64,000 bases of DNA, taken from positions 393,137 to 457,136 of the forward strand of contig NZ_LMLB01000001.1 in NCBI RefSeq assembly GCF_001421785.1, given 5' to 3'. Made by a program: the position numbers and the translations under genes. The notes beneath the pieces are model-generated. The model was not told the DNA's origin. It did not search any database and saw nothing but the letters and a program-made list of their open reading frames with translations. Shown one piece after another: positions 11,738 through 21,796 of the stretch; within the stretch, counting starts at the first letter, position 1; each line of letters starts with the position of its first letter. Origin of the DNA: Sphingomonas sp. Leaf33 (GTDB lineage Bacteria; Pseudomonadota; Alphaproteobacteria; Sphingomonadales; Sphingomonadaceae).

Positions 11738-13330
11738 CTAGGCCGTAGCGAAGCTACGGACGCGCACCTCCGCGCCGGCTCCGGCCGGCGGCGCTATAGC
11801 GCCGTCCGACGACGCGGGATTTACTCCCGCGGCGGGGCTGGTGAGACTTACTTCGCCCGCCCTATACCCCCCATTCGCCCTGAGCTCGTCGAAGGGCCGC
11901 CCTTCTTCTTCTGACTTCACGGCTTGCGGCACGAAGTACGGTGCTTCGACAAGCTCAGCACGAACGGGGAGGGGGTGGTCCTCCACCAATTCAGCACCAA
12001 CGGGGAGGGGGCCGTCCTCGGTTAGGTCGTCCGGGGCTATCGAAGAGACGCCGTCCTCCCGTGCTCCGGCGCAGGCCGGAGCGGTGGCCTTGTCAGGCTC
12101 GCGCTCACCAACGCTCCGGCCGTCGCCGGAGCACGGTTCGCTCGGGCAAGCATCCGCCCCCACATCCCCCGCCAGCAGCTCGGCGAAGAACCGCACCCGC
12201 TCGGCCTCCTGCGGCACGCGCTTGGCTTCAAGCTCGCGCGCATTCCAGGTTTCGACCGCGTCCAGTTCGTCGTCGCTCAGCGACCGGCAGTAGCCGCCGT
12301 TGCCATAGGCGCCGTCCTCCACGCCGTCGAAGCCGGCGGGCGGGGGGAAGGCGGTGCGCCAGTCTTCGGCGTAGTCGCTCCACCAGACGCCATAGTCTTC
12401 GTTCCGGGGAAGTTGAGAAAGTTGAGAGCTGTGGGCGTCTTCCTTGGCCGGCGCGGCGAGCGACACCAGCCCGCCGGCCTCCGCCCGCGCCCAGTCGGCG
12501 GCCGACCAGTCGTGGCGGTGCGCGGGGTCGAGGTCGTGGACGTGCACCTCGCCCGCATGGCCGGCGCCGGTGCGGCGGTAGAGATCGGCGCGGGCCAGCG
12601 CGACGATCGGCGCGATCGCGGCCGATTCGCCTTCGGTCGTGCGCAGCGACAGGAACAGCCCGGCCTGCGCTGGCGACGCGTCGCCGCCGATGATGTCGAG
12701 ATAGCGGTCCCAGTCCTGCGCCGCGAGCCGCGCCGCACGCGCGTCGCCGGTGCGGTCGGGCACGTCGGCCGCGGCGATCCTGTCGAGCCGTGTCAGCAGC
12801 GCGAGCGCCAGGCGGTTGTCGTGGCGGTGGCGCTCCACCCGCTCGCCCTTCGGATTGACGGCGTAGTCGACATTGCCCTTCAGCGCGCGGCCCATCAGCT
12901 CGTCGGCCAGGCGATTGCGCTGGAGCAGCTGCGCGGCGCTCCACCCGACCGCAAAGGCGGCGCCGGCGGCGCGCTTGCGAAAGGCATAGGCGGAGGTCGC
13001 CGACATGCCGACGAGCGTCGCCGCGTCCGAGACGGTGCACCCCTGCGCCAGATAATCGAGGAAGCCGCGCTGCCGGTCGGGCGTCCAGCCGTCGGCGCGG
13101 CGCGCGGTGGTGAACGCGGGGCCCTCCGTGGCGGCGGTGCGGGCGAAATCCTCCTGCAGATCGTCGGGGTCGAGCGGGCGGTTGGCGAGATGATCGTCGT
13201 CGTCCGCCGTGGCGCGCTCGCGCGCGGTGGCGCGGGTGGCGGGGAAGGTGCCGGCGTAGGCGGCGGCGACGTCAGTGCGAGCGGGGATGGCCGGGGCGGT
13301 GATGCCCTCGATGGGGGTCATCATGGTCAT
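11738..13330 (-). CDS. Hypothetical protein with HTH-like N-terminal half and a repeat-derived tail
   Basis: I do not recognise a named family. The 530-aa product starts at an ATG with GGAGG about 8 nt upstream. Residues about 80-160 (GWTPDRQRGFLDYLAQGCTV, then LVGMSATSAYAFRKRAAG) look like a resolvase- or terminase-style helix-turn-helix for DNA recognition. The middle is rich in Ala, Arg and Asp. The last 110 or so residues read directly through copies of short intergenic repeats (PVRAELVEAP, RPFDELRANG, RVRSFATA), so this tail is probably recruited and not ancestral. Hairpins with a GCGAAGC loop lie at both ends of the gene. It sits where sdhB would be expected. Confidence 0.6.
   Translation of the reverse strand: MTMMTPIEGITAPAIPARTDVAAAYAGTFPATRATARERATADDDDHLANRPLDPDDLQEDFARTAATEGPAFTTARRADGWTPDRQRGFLDYLAQGCTVSDAATLVGMSATSAYAFRKRAAGAAFAVGWSAAQLLQRNRLADELMGRALKGNVDYAVNPKGERVERHRHDNRLALALLTRLDRIAAADVPDRTGDARAARLAAQDWDRYLDIIGGDASPAQAGLFLSLRTTEGESAAIAPIVALARADLYRRTGAGHAGEVHVHDLDPAHRHDWSAADWARAEAGGLVSLAAPAKEDAHSSQLSQLPRNEDYGVWWSDYAEDWRTAFPPPAGFDGVEDGAYGNGGYCRSLSDDELDAVETWNARELEAKRVPQEAERVRFFAELLAGDVGADACPSEPCSGDGRSVGEREPDKATAPACAGAREDGVSSIAPDDLTEDGPLPVGAELVEDHPLPVRAELVEAPYFVPQAVKSEEEGRPFDELRANGGYRAGEVSLTSPAAGVNPASSDGAIAPPAGAGAEVRVRSFATA
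11742..11758. repeat. Small hairpin at the end of the 11738-13330 gene
   Basis: CCGTAGC-GAA-GCTACGG begins 14 bp after the sdhA stop. It may end sdhA transcription. A related hairpin (GCGCAGCGAAGCTGCGC, about 13486-13502) lies beyond the other end of the hypothetical gene. Each is followed by a similar CGACGACGCGG segment with a TTTAC core. Confidence 0.6.
11873..12010. repeat. Cluster of family C repeats (core TTCGACAAGCTCAGCACGAACGG type)
   Basis: Copies and decayed copies occur near 11875-11898 (inverted, CCTGAGCTCGTCGAAGGG), 11945-11969 (TTCGACAAGCTCAGCACGAA) and 11978-12006 (decayed). All lie inside the C-terminal coding region of the minus-strand hypothetical protein. Related copies occur at 37796, 48951 and 49011. 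Confidence 0.7.
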
Positions 13331-13546
13331 GCCCGGCCCTCCGGCATGTGGGGGCGGGTGGCGGCGGTCGGCCGGTCGCGTGTCGGGTGTGCCATGGGTC
13401 CCTCCTGTTCAAGAGGGGAGATCAGTTATACGAAGATTTCCAACTAGGAAAGTTCCTATGTTCGGCGCCGCGAGAGCGCAGCGAAGCTGCGCGCGAGCGC
13501 CCCCGATGCTACCCGACCGACGACGCGGCTTTACCGCAGCGAGCGC

Positions 13547-14395
13547 TTAAGCGGCCCTTAAAAGCCCAGCATCATACGATAGGCCTTCACTTAAGAACAT
13601 GACTTCCTTTCCAGAAACTGTCGGACCCGCGCTGTACTGAAGGACAAGGCTGACTGGAGTGCGCCAAGAATATAGCTGACGGATTTCGTCAACATCATCG
13701 TAGCTTACCAGCCAATGTCTTAAATATGATTTCATAAGCCGAGCGATCGCTTCATGGTCAGAATGATTATAGTAATTTCTATAAAGCCTCTGTCCCTTGA
13801 TATAATAGGGGGGATCTAAATAAGTGAGCTCCGGTTCTCGGCCGCAATTACTTGAGATGAAGCTAAGCGCATCCTCATTCTTTACCGATATTCTATCTTT
13901 TGCACTCCCGATAAGCTGCAGCATGGTCAGCTGATCATCTAGAGAAAATCGGGCGTCCATCTTATAAGTACCAGATTGAGCATATCCACCTATCGGGCCA
14001 GCGCCTTCAATAATCCCTGATCTATTTGTCCGATTAAGGTAATAAGCGGCAAATCCAAGCTCTAGTTCATTAGAAGATTTAGGGGACAGCCATATTGCCT
14101 TCTGGTTGTGCCATTCATCAATATTGAACTTTATGTCGTGGACTTTTCGTTGAAACTCAGAGTTTCTATTAATTACAGCCCACCAAAAAGAGTATATGGC
14201 TGGATCGATATCGTTGAGAATGATGGATTTTGCATATCCCGCAAACAACAAATTTAGAGCCAGTCCGGCGCCGCCGGCGTACGGTTCCCTGTATGTGCAA
14301 TTATAAAGACTGTTCCTCGCAATCAGATCGGCCATAAATGGAAAAAGCTTTGACTTTCCGCCTGGATAGCGGAGTGGTGAGCGTATAACAGTCAT
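13547..14395 (-). CDS. DNA adenine methyltransferase, D12 (Dam) class
   Basis: This is a 282-aa N6-adenine methyltransferase. Motif X is RYPGGKSKLFPFMADL near the N-terminus, motif I is REPYAGGAGLALN, the middle has NRTNRSGI, and motif IV is DPPYY near residue 195. The family moves a methyl group from SAM to adenine in a short target, which cannot be read from sequence. The gene is visibly AT-richer than its neighbours, which points to horizontal transfer. Its ATG overlaps the stop of the upstream ParB-like gene (ATGA at 14392-14395), so the two act as a unit. There is no standard restriction endonuclease beside it. Confidence 0.9.
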   Translation of the reverse strand: MTVIRSPLRYPGGKSKLFPFMADLIARNSLYNCTYREPYAGGAGLALNLLFAGYAKSIILNDIDPAIYSFWWAVINRNSEFQRKVHDIKFNIDEWHNQKAIWLSPKSSNELELGFAAYYLNRTNRSGIIEGAGPIGGYAQSGTYKMDARFSLDDQLTMLQLIGSAKDRISVKNEDALSFISSNCGREPELTYLDPPYYIKGQRLYRNYYNHSDHEAIARLMKSYLRHWLVSYDDVDEIRQLYSWRTPVSLVLQYSAGPTVSGKEVMFLSEGLSYDAGLLRAA

Positions 14396-15711
14396 ATATT
14401 GCGCTTAATAAACTGATCAATGCAATCACGAGCCGAAAACAAGCGAAGTGGGTTCGGTATTATATTCGCGTGCGACCCAAGATTGACATAGTCTAAATGG
14501 GCTTTTCTAAACTCCGATAATACTTGCTTATCGGATTGGGGCAAGCTCAACGCCGGGGACATAGCCAGCTGTATTGCTGATTCTAAACTCAGAGAAGTGC
14601 CCTTTTTATTTGCATCCTTCTCATCAATGATGTGCTTCAATATGGACTCAACAATGTTCCGCAAAAGGAATGTACCTGCGGCTGGATACACCTGGCAGTT
14701 GAGATTTCTCGCCTCTTTAGCAAGCTGTTTGATCAGCTGATTGTGTTTCGTGACGGGATAATTAAAAAGAGCGCCAGACTTAAGATTAGGACTTTTGGAA
14801 TTATTATCTTGTTCTGTCTTGTCGATTTTATCATCACCAGACTTTTTGTCATTACTCTCACCAGATTTCACGCCCGCTTTGAAATCCTTGAATACATCGT
14901 CGTAGCCGGCAGTGGCGCCGAGGCCCTTCTCTGGTGCAATCACAAGCTTCCGTACCAAATGCTGCAACTTTTGGTCGGCATAAGGGGTGTTAAACTTTAT
15001 CAGCAAATTATCTCTGTCAAATTCAATCCCAACCTTATCCTTATGCCCTTGAGCCTGCAGAAAGCGAATGGGAGGATTGAACTCAACAGATGGGTCTTCC
15101 AAAATCTCCCGCTCTTCGTTACTCCAGTTGAATGTCAGAGCATTGAGATAAAGACCATATTCGAGAATATAGTCTCTTATTTGCCCCTTGCGCCGATCAA
15201 AAGCAGCTGCGAGAGATGCAACTGAGCGGCCTGATTGATGCTCGTCATAAACGGCTTTTCGACTTCCAAGATAACCCCACTTTGATTTGTCTCCCAATCC
15301 AAAGTGGGCGCTCGCCATTATTGGAAGAAGATCGTCGCGCGATGGCGCGATAGAGCATTCGATGTTGAGAAGCTTTGACTTCGATTCTTCAGTTATAGCC
15401 GGTATCTTAGCCTGATACTGCTTGGCCGGCTTCAAAAGGCCCGTGAGCAACTTATAGGTCGCTATCCGGCGATTACCTTCGATTACGGTATAACGATTTC
15501 CACATTTAACGACGTACGGTCGTTCTGCGCCAACATTTCGACTCTCGCTCGCAATTTTTTCAAGAAGCTCGCCCAGGCGCTCATGAGCAAACATGTAGTC
15601 AACTATCTCTACCTCTGTTTTCAGAGGTTTTAGTGTGACTAGCCTTGGATTGCGGACATCTAGTTCAATTTTCTCAAGCGGTACCGAACTGTAGGTGAAA
15701 TTATCGAACAT
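14392..15711 (-). CDS. ParB N-terminal-like domain protein, partner of the adjacent methyltransferase
   Basis: The product is 439 aa. Residues 8-95 form a ParB/Srx-like fold: VPLEKIELDVRNPRL, then YTVIEGNRRIATYKLL, where the EGNRR turn matches the nucleotide-binding loop of the family. Residues about 285-315 are a Lys/Asp-rich linker (GESNDKKSGDDKIDKTEQ). The C-terminal 110 residues are helical, and ending with HLDYVNLGSHANI they look HEPN-like, which is an inference. Stand-alone ParB-like proteins of this sort can be NTP-dependent nucleases or mobile-element regulators. The gene is AT-rich, lies directly 3' of uvrA, and is the first gene of a two-gene operon with the methyltransferase. A defence or modification role is plausible but not shown. 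Confidence 0.75.
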   Translation of the reverse strand: MFDNFTYSSVPLEKIELDVRNPRLVTLKPLKTEVEIVDYMFAHERLGELLEKIASESRNVGAERPYVVKCGNRYTVIEGNRRIATYKLLTGLLKPAKQYQAKIPAITEESKSKLLNIECSIAPSRDDLLPIMASAHFGLGDKSKWGYLGSRKAVYDEHQSGRSVASLAAAFDRRKGQIRDYILEYGLYLNALTFNWSNEEREILEDPSVEFNPPIRFLQAQGHKDKVGIEFDRDNLLIKFNTPYADQKLQHLVRKLVIAPEKGLGATAGYDDVFKDFKAGVKSGESNDKKSGDDKIDKTEQDNNSKSPNLKSGALFNYPVTKHNQLIKQLAKEARNLNCQVYPAAGTFLLRNIVESILKHIIDEKDANKKGTSLSLESAIQLAMSPALSLPQSDKQVLSEFRKAHLDYVNLGSHANIIPNPLRLFSARDCIDQFIKRNI

Positions 15712-15900
15712 CCCCGTCTCCCTGCGCAGATGCTAGCTCAGCGCTGGACCGACAGGCAAGAACTTACGTTTAAAAATTGGCATATACAGTCAAAATGGAT
15801 TCTTTGCATCGAATCTTTTTGAACCTTCTAGTCATCACGATGACGTGAAAACGATCAGAGTAGCAGTCGATCGGTCAAATTGCCCAATCCGCACCCCTGC

Positions 15901-18834
15901 TCACTCCGCCGCCACCGCGTGTCCTTCGGCGCCCGCACCGCCCTTCAACAACGGCGCCAAATACCGCCCGGTAAAGCTCCGCGGCTCCTGCACGACAACC
16001 TCAGGTGTCCCCTCCGCCACAATCTCCCCACCCTTCACGCCGCCCTCCGGCCCCAGGTCAAGAATCCAGTCCGCCGTCTTGATGACGTCGAGGTTATGCT
16101 CGATCACCACCACCGTATTCCCCTGCTCGACCAGCGCGTGGAGGACTTCGAGCAATTTGCGGACGTCCTCGAAGTGCAACCCCGTGGTCGGCTCGTCCAG
16201 GATGTACAGCGTGTTGCCGGTGGCGCGGCGGGAGAGTTCCTTGGCGAGCTTCACGCGCTGCGCCTCGCCGCCCGACAGGGTCGTCGCCTGCTGGCCGACC
16301 TTGACGTAGCCGAGGCCGACTTCGGCCAGCATCGCCATCTTGTCGCGGATGGGGGGCACGGCCTTGAAGAATTCGACCGCGTCCTCGACCGTCATGTCGA
16401 GCACTTCGGCGATGCTCTTGCCCTTGTGCTTCACCTCCAGCGTCTCGCGGTTGTAGCGGGCGCCGTGGCAGACGTCGCAGGTGACGTAGACGTCGGGGAG
16501 GAAGTGCATCTCGATCTTGAGCACGCCGTCGCCCTGGCACGCTTCGCAGCGGCCGCCCTTGACGTTGAAGCTGAAGCGGCCCGGCTTGTAGCCGCGCGCC
16601 TGCGCCTCCGGCAGGCCCGCAAACCAGTCGCGGATCTGGGTGAACGCGCCGGTGTAGGTCGCCGGGTTCGACCGCGGGGTGCGGCCGATCGGCGACTGGT
16701 CGATGTCGATGACCTTGTCGAGGTGCTTGAGGCCGGTGATCGCGTCGTGCTTGCCGCTGAGGATGCGCGCGCCGTTCAGCTCGCGCGCGGCGGCGGCGTA
16801 GAGCGTGTCGATGGTGAAGCTCGACTTGCCCGATCCCGACACGCCGGTGATGCAGGTGAAGGTGCCGAGCGGGATCGACGCGGTGACGCCCTTCAGATTG
16901 TTGGCGGTCGCGTTCTGGACGGTCAGCTTCTTGCCGTTGCCCTTGCGGCGCTTGGTCGGCACGGGGACTTCGCGGGTGCCGTTCAGGTAATCGGCGGTGA
17001 CGCTGCCCTTGGATTTCAGGATCTGCTTCAGCGTGCCCTTGGCGACGATCTCGCCGCCGTGGACGCCGGCGCCGGGCCCCATGTCGATGACGTAATCGGC
17101 CATGCGGATCGCGTCTTCGTCATGCTCTACGACGATGACGGTGTTGCCGAGATCGCGCAGGCGGCGGAGCGTGGCGAGCAGCATGTCGTTGTCGCGCTGG
17201 TGCAGGCCGATGCTGGGTTCGTCGAGGACGTAGAGCACGCCCGAGAGCCCTGAGCCGATTTGGCTCGCCAGGCGGATGCGCTGGCTCTCGCCGCCCGACA
17301 GCGTGCCGGACGTGCGGTCGAGGTTGAGGTAATCGAGCCCGACGTTGTTGAGGAAGCCCAGGCGTTCGAGGATTTCCTTCAGGATGCGTTCGGCAATCGC
17401 GGTCTGTTGCGGGTTCAGCGTCGCGGGCATGGCGGTGAACCAGGCGAGCGCGTCGACCACCGACAGGCGGGTGGCGTGGCTGATGTCCTCGCCGGCGATC
17501 TTCACCGCGCGCGCCTCGGGCTTCAGGCGGGCGCCGTGGCAGGTCTCGCACGGGCGGCTCGACTGATACTTCGACAGCTCCTCGCGCATCCACGCGCTTT
17601 CGGTCGAGAGCATGCGTCGCGTGAGGTTGCCGATGACGCCCTCGAACGGCTTCTTCACGTCGTAGGACTTGCGGCCGTCGATGAAGGTGAGGGTGACGGG
17701 CTTGCCCTTGGTGCCGTGGAGGATGACGGCCTGTTGCTCAGGGCTAAGGTCGGACCAGGACGTGTCGAGGCTGAAGCTGAACGCCTTGGCGAGGGAGCCG
17801 AGCACCTGCATGTAATAGGGCGAGGGCGGGTTGGACTTCGCCCAGGGCACGACCGCGCCCTTCTTGATGCTCAAGCTATGGTTGGGGACGACGAGGTCTT
17901 CGTCGAACACCAGCTTTTCGCCGAGACCATCGCAGGCCGGGCAGGCGCCCTGCGGCGCGTTGAACGAGAAGAGGCGCGGCTCGATCTCGGGGATGGTGAA
18001 GCCGCTGACGGGGCAGGCGAATTTCTCGCTGAAGACGATGCGGTTGGCGGGGACGCCGGCGTTCTTCATCGCGCCCGCATTGGTCGCGTCGTTCTCGCGG
18101 CCGGGCACGACGCCGTCGACCAGGTCGGCATAGGCGAGACCCTCGGCCAGCTTCAGCGCGACCTCGAAGCTTTCGGCGAGACGCGTGGCCTGGTCGGGGT
18201 TCACGACGATGCGGTCGACGACGACCTCGATGTCGTGCTTGTACTTCTTGTCGAGTGCGGGGGCTTCGTCGATGTTGTGGAGCTCGCCGTCGATGCGCAC
18301 GCGGCTGAACCCCGCCTTCTGCCACTCGGCGAGTTCCTTGCGATACTCGCCCTTGCGGCCCCGCACGACGGGGGCGAGCAGGTAGAGGCGGGTGCCCTCG
18401 GGCAGCGCCATCACGCGGTCGACCATCTGGCTGACGGTCTGCGCGCTGATCGGCAGGCCGGTGACCGGCGAATAGGGAACGCCGACGCGCGCCCAGAGGA
18501 GCCGCATATAATCGTAGATCTCGGTGACCGTCGCGACCGTCGAACGCGGATTGCGCGAGGTCGTCTTCTGCTCGATCGAGATGGCGGGCGACAGACCCTC
18601 GATATGATCGACGTCGGGCTTCTGCATCAGTTCGAGGAACTGGCGGGCATAGGCCGACAGCGACTCGACGTAGCGGCGCTGACCCTCGGCATAGATGGTG
18701 TCGAACGCGAGGGAGGACTTGCCCGAGCCCGAGAGGCCGGTGATGACGGTCAGCGTGTCGCGCGGGATGTCGACGCTGACGTCCTTCAGGTTATGCTCGC
18801 GCGCGCCGCGGACGGAGATGTGGGTCAGGCTCAT
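15901..18834 (-). CDS. uvrA: Excinuclease ABC subunit UvrA
   Basis: This is the 977-aa damage-recognition ATPase of nucleotide excision repair. There are two ABC modules: the first Walker A is [14 protein letters not shown] near residue 33, the second [11 protein letters not shown]. There are two LSGGE signatures and two Walker B sites ([28 protein letters not shown]). Zinc-finger cysteines appear in CPACDGLGE and [19 protein letters not shown]...CDVCHGARY. The start at 18834 gives [23 protein letters not shown] box sits 12 bp upstream, so LexA control is expected. Confidence 0.97.
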   Translation of the reverse strand: MSLTHISVRGAREHNLKDVSVDIPRDTLTVITGLSGSGKSSLAFDTIYAEGQRRYVESLSAYARQFLELMQKPDVDHIEGLSPAISIEQKTTSRNPRSTVATVTEIYDYMRLLWARVGVPYSPVTGLPISAQTVSQMVDRVMALPEGTRLYLLAPVVRGRKGEYRKELAEWQKAGFSRVRIDGELHNIDEAPALDKKYKHDIEVVVDRIVVNPDQATRLAESFEVALKLAEGLAYADLVDGVVPGRENDATNAGAMKNAGVPANRIVFSEKFACPVSGFTIPEIEPRLFSFNAPQGACPACDGLGEKLVFDEDLVVPNHSLSIKKGAVVPWAKSNPPSPYYMQVLGSLAKAFSFSLDTSWSDLSPEQQAVILHGTKGKPVTLTFIDGRKSYDVKKPFEGVIGNLTRRMLSTESAWMREELSKYQSSRPCETCHGARLKPEARAVKIAGEDISHATRLSVVDALAWFTAMPATLNPQQTAIAERILKEILERLGFLNNVGLDYLNLDRTSGTLSGGESQRIRLASQIGSGLSGVLYVLDEPSIGLHQRDNDMLLATLRRLRDLGNTVIVVEHDEDAIRMADYVIDMGPGAGVHGGEIVAKGTLKQILKSKGSVTADYLNGTREVPVPTKRRKGNGKKLTVQNATANNLKGVTASIPLGTFTCITGVSGSGKSSFTIDTLYAAAARELNGARILSGKHDAITGLKHLDKVIDIDQSPIGRTPRSNPATYTGAFTQIRDWFAGLPEAQARGYKPGRFSFNVKGGRCEACQGDGVLKIEMHFLPDVYVTCDVCHGARYNRETLEVKHKGKSIAEVLDMTVEDAVEFFKAVPPIRDKMAMLAEVGLGYVKVGQQATTLSGGEAQRVKLAKELSRRATGNTLYILDEPTTGLHFEDVRKLLEVLHALVEQGNTVVVIEHNLDVIKTADWILDLGPEGGVKGGEIVAEGTPEVVVQEPRSFTGRYLAPLLKGGAGAEGHAVAAE

Positions 18835-18845
18835 GGCGCTCTTCC

Positions 18846-18860
18846 GTTCCAGATTTGTTC
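18846..18860 (-). promoter_or_regulatory. SOS (LexA) box upstream of uvrA
   Basis: On the plus strand this reads GTTC-CAGATTT-GTTC, the exact GTTC-N7-GTTC direct repeat that alphaproteobacterial LexA binds. It lies 12 bp before the uvrA start codon, in a position to block the promoter or early transcription. Confidence 0.75.
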
Positions 18861-18988
18861 GCTGGGAGCAAGCGCCCCGCGCCCGCCAACGCCTGAAATG
18901 GGAATGGGTGGCACGGGCGGCAAGGCGGGCGGGGTCTTGGCAATGCCCGCGCGTGTATTATATTCCCGATACACTTAAGAGGTGACCG

Positions 18989-19363
18989 ATGGCCAAGAAG
19001 GGCAAATTGCCGAAGACGATCGCCGGCGTGAAGCTGCCGAAGACGGTGCGCAAGCCGGCGGAGAAGCTGATCGCCAAGGCGCAGACGCCGGAAGGGCGCC
19101 GGATGCTGGCGGCGGGCTTCGCGATCGCGGCGAGTGCGCTGGCGACGCGGTCGACGCCCAAGCCGCACGACACGCCGCCGCCGCGCCCGCCCGAACCACC
19201 CGTGCCGCCGGTCGCACCCGATGCGCCGCCGCCCCCTTCGACACCGCCTACGCCGCCGCCCGATGGCATGGGGCAGGGCGCGGTCGATCCGCACGCGATC
19301 GCCGACGCGGTCGGCAAGGCGGCGAGCGCGTTCATCGACGGGTTCTTCAACCGGCGACGGTGA
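18989..19363 (+). CDS. Small proline-rich hypothetical protein
   Basis: The product is 124 aa. A basic N-terminus (MAKKGKLPKTIAGVKLPKTV) is followed by a short hydrophobic stretch (MLAAGFAIAASALA) and a proline-rich run at about residues 58-93. It ends in ADAVGKAASAFIDGFFNRRR. AGAGG stands just upstream of the ATG. The hydrophobic stretch could anchor it to the membrane. No function can be assigned. It diverges from uvrA and precedes katG. Confidence 0.65.
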   Translation: MAKKGKLPKTIAGVKLPKTVRKPAEKLIAKAQTPEGRRMLAAGFAIAASALATRSTPKPHDTPPPRPPEPPVPPVAPDAPPPPSTPPTPPPDGMGQGAVDPHAIADAVGKAASAFIDGFFNRRR

Positions 19364-19401
19364 CGATCCGCTGGCCGCAGTTACTCACCCGGCGCACAGG
19401 C

Positions 19402-19419
19402 AAACTTAAATCATAGTTT
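19402..19419 (+). promoter_or_regulatory. AT-rich inverted repeat upstream of katG
   Basis: AAACT-N8-AGTTT lies about 80 bp before the katG start, the only AT-rich stretch in this gap. It could be the binding site of an oxidative-stress or iron regulator. OxyR or Fur cannot be distinguished from sequence alone. Confidence 0.35.
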
Positions 19420-19499
19420 AGGCAACGCGGCGCACGGCGCATCGTTCTGCGGTCTCATGGATCGGGCGTGACTCGCTCCATTCGAGGAGCACGCGGTTC

Positions 19500-21773
19500 A
19501 TGAATGACTACAAGGACGTCCTTGCCGGCAAATGCCCGTTCGGCGGCGATCGCATCGGCGGCGCACACACCAATCCGCCGACGCTGCAGGACTGGTACCC
19601 CAATCGCCTGCGCGTCGAGCAGCTGCACCGCGATGGCCCGCGCGCCAATCCGCTGGGCGAGGACTTCGATTACAAGGCGGCGTTTGAAGCGATCGACCTT
19701 CAGGCGTTGAAGGCGGAGATCAAGGCATTCCTGACGACCTCGGTCGCGTGGTGGCCGTCCGATTACGGCAATTACGGGCCGCAGATGATCCGCATGGCGT
19801 GGCATTCGGCCGGCACCTATCGCATCGCCGACGGCCGCGGCGGGGCTGGCGAGGCGATGCAGCGCTTCGCGCCCGTCGACAGCTGGTGGGACAACGGCAA
19901 CACCGACAAGTCGCACCGACTGATCTGGCCGATCAAGCAGAAATACGGCGCTGCGCTGTCGTGGGCCGACCTGATCGTGCTGACCGGCAATTGCGCGCTC
20001 GAGATCATGAACTTCCCGACCTACGGCTTCGCCGGTGGGCGCCACGACGCGTGGGAGGCCGACGACGCGACCTATTGGGGGCCGGAAGTCGTCGACATGA
20101 CGACGGTCGAATCCTTCGACAAGATGACCGACCGATCAAAGCGGTGGCGCGGGCAGAACGGCGATGCCGATTACGACCTGGAACAGCCGCTGGCCGCGAC
20201 CAACCAGGCGATCATCTACGTCGATCCCGAAGGCCCGAACAAGAGCGGCGACCCGATCGAATCCGCGCGCGATATCCGCATCGCCTTCACCCGGATGGCG
20301 ATGAACGACGAGGAGACGGTGGCGCTGATCGCCGGCGGCCATGCGTTCGGCAAGAGCCACGGCATGGTGAAATCCGATCGCATCGGCGCGCCGCCCGAAA
20401 TGGCGCCGATCGAGCAGATGGGGCTCGGCTGGCACAATCCGGAAGGGTCCGGCAACGCCGAGCACACGATGACCAACGGGATCGAGGGCAGCTGGACGCC
20501 CGATCCGACCACGTGGGACAACAGCTACCTCGAAAACCTGTTCAGGTTCGACTGGGAACAGACCCACAGCCCGGCCGGCGCGTTGCAATGGACGCCGATC
20601 GACAAGTCCGCGCCGCACACGCCCGACGCGCATATCGCGGGGCAGACGCATCCGCTGATGATGATGACCAGCGACCTCGCGCTGAAGATGGACCCGGTCT
20701 ATCGCCCGATCTGCGAGCGCTTCCTGGCTGACTTCGACTATTTCACCGAGCAGTTCTCGAAGGCGTGGTACAAGCTGACGCACCGCGACATGGGGCCGAA
20801 GGAACGGTACCTGGGCGAGGAGCGCACGATCGAGGACGACCTGTTGTGGCAGGATCCGATCCCGCCGGTCGATCATCCGCTGATCGACGCGGGCGACATC
20901 GACGCGCTGAAGCAGGCGATCCGAGATACGGGGCTGTCGGTATCCGACCTTGCGTTTACCGCGTTTTCGGCGGCCTCGACCTTCCGCACGACCGACAAGC
21001 GCGGCGGGGCGAACGGCGCGCGCATCGCGCTCGCCCCGCAAAAGGACTGGGCGATCAACCAGCGGACGCGACCGGTGATCGCGCGGTTGCAGCAGGTGAT
21101 GGCCGACTTCAACGGCGCGGCGGGCGGTGGCAAGCGCGTGTCGCTGGCCGACCTGATCGTGCTGGCCGGCACCGTCGCGGTCGAACGGGCGGCGGCCGAC
21201 GCGGGTGACGCGGTTGCGGTGCCGTTCGTCCCCGGCCGGATGGATACCGACGATGCGCGGACCGACGCCGACAGCTTCGAATGGCTGCGGCCGGTCGTCG
21301 ACGGCTTGCGCAACTACATCGACGATGCGTTCGACGATGTCGCGCAAGGCAAGCTTTCGCCCGAGCAGATGGCGCTCGATCGCGCCGCGCAAATGGGACT
21401 GTCGGCGCCCGAATGGGTGGTGCTGACCGGTGGTCTGCGGGCGCTCGGCGCCAATTGGGACGGCTCGGCGGACGGCGTCTTCACCGACCGCGTCGGCGTG
21501 CTGAGCACCGACTTCTTCACCACGCTGACGAGCATGGACTATGTGTGGAAGGCGGCGGACGGCGGCGGGCATCGCTTCCATCTGGTGACGCGCGACGGCG
21601 GGAAGCAGCGCTTCACCGCGACGCGCAACGACCTGATCTTCGGCGCCAATTCGCAGCTGCGCGCCATCGCCGAAGTCTATGCGGCCGCCGATGCGCACCA
21701 GCGTTTCATCCGCGACTTCGTGGCGGTCTGGACGAAGGTGATGATGGCAGACCGGTTCGACTGCCACCAGTGA
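19500..21773 (+). CDS. katG: Catalase-peroxidase KatG
   Basis: This bifunctional haem enzyme of 757 aa breaks down hydrogen peroxide. GAGGAGC stands before the ATG. The distal haem site [11 protein letters not shown] has the catalytic Arg, Trp and His. The proximal His is in [11 protein letters not shown]. The Trp-Tyr-Met adduct residues of the catalase function look present ([22 protein letters not shown]). Several stretches differ from the commonest KatG type: [10 protein letters not shown] replaces GHTFGKTHG, and [20 protein letters not shown] differs. It therefore belongs to a divergent branch. No signal peptide is present, so it is cytoplasmic. Confidence 0.93.
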   Translation: MNDYKDVLAGKCPFGGDRIGGAHTNPPTLQDWYPNRLRVEQLHRDGPRANPLGEDFDYKAAFEAIDLQALKAEIKAFLTTSVAWWPSDYGNYGPQMIRMAWHSAGTYRIADGRGGAGEAMQRFAPVDSWWDNGNTDKSHRLIWPIKQKYGAALSWADLIVLTGNCALEIMNFPTYGFAGGRHDAWEADDATYWGPEVVDMTTVESFDKMTDRSKRWRGQNGDADYDLEQPLAATNQAIIYVDPEGPNKSGDPIESARDIRIAFTRMAMNDEETVALIAGGHAFGKSHGMVKSDRIGAPPEMAPIEQMGLGWHNPEGSGNAEHTMTNGIEGSWTPDPTTWDNSYLENLFRFDWEQTHSPAGALQWTPIDKSAPHTPDAHIAGQTHPLMMMTSDLALKMDPVYRPICERFLADFDYFTEQFSKAWYKLTHRDMGPKERYLGEERTIEDDLLWQDPIPPVDHPLIDAGDIDALKQAIRDTGLSVSDLAFTAFSAASTFRTTDKRGGANGARIALAPQKDWAINQRTRPVIARLQQVMADFNGAAGGGKRVSLADLIVLAGTVAVERAAADAGDAVAVPFVPGRMDTDDARTDADSFEWLRPVVDGLRNYIDDAFDDVAQGKLSPEQMALDRAAQMGLSAPEWVVLTGGLRALGANWDGSADGVFTDRVGVLSTDFFTTLTSMDYVWKAADGGGHRFHLVTRDGGKQRFTATRNDLIFGANSQLRAIAEVYAAADAHQRFIRDFVAVWTKVMMADRFDCHQ

Positions 21774-21796
21774 CCCGCCCGGACTGGTGTCCGCGC

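Noticed and set aside
14632-15225. 197-aa plus-strand frame opposite the ParB-like gene
   Set aside because: It has more natural composition because the island is AT-rich, but no motif, and the ParB-like gene has clear domain support.
17260-18978. 572-aa open frame on the plus strand opposite uvrA
   Set aside because: Rich in Ala, Arg, Gly and Asp without motifs. It is the antisense shadow of a well-supported uvrA.
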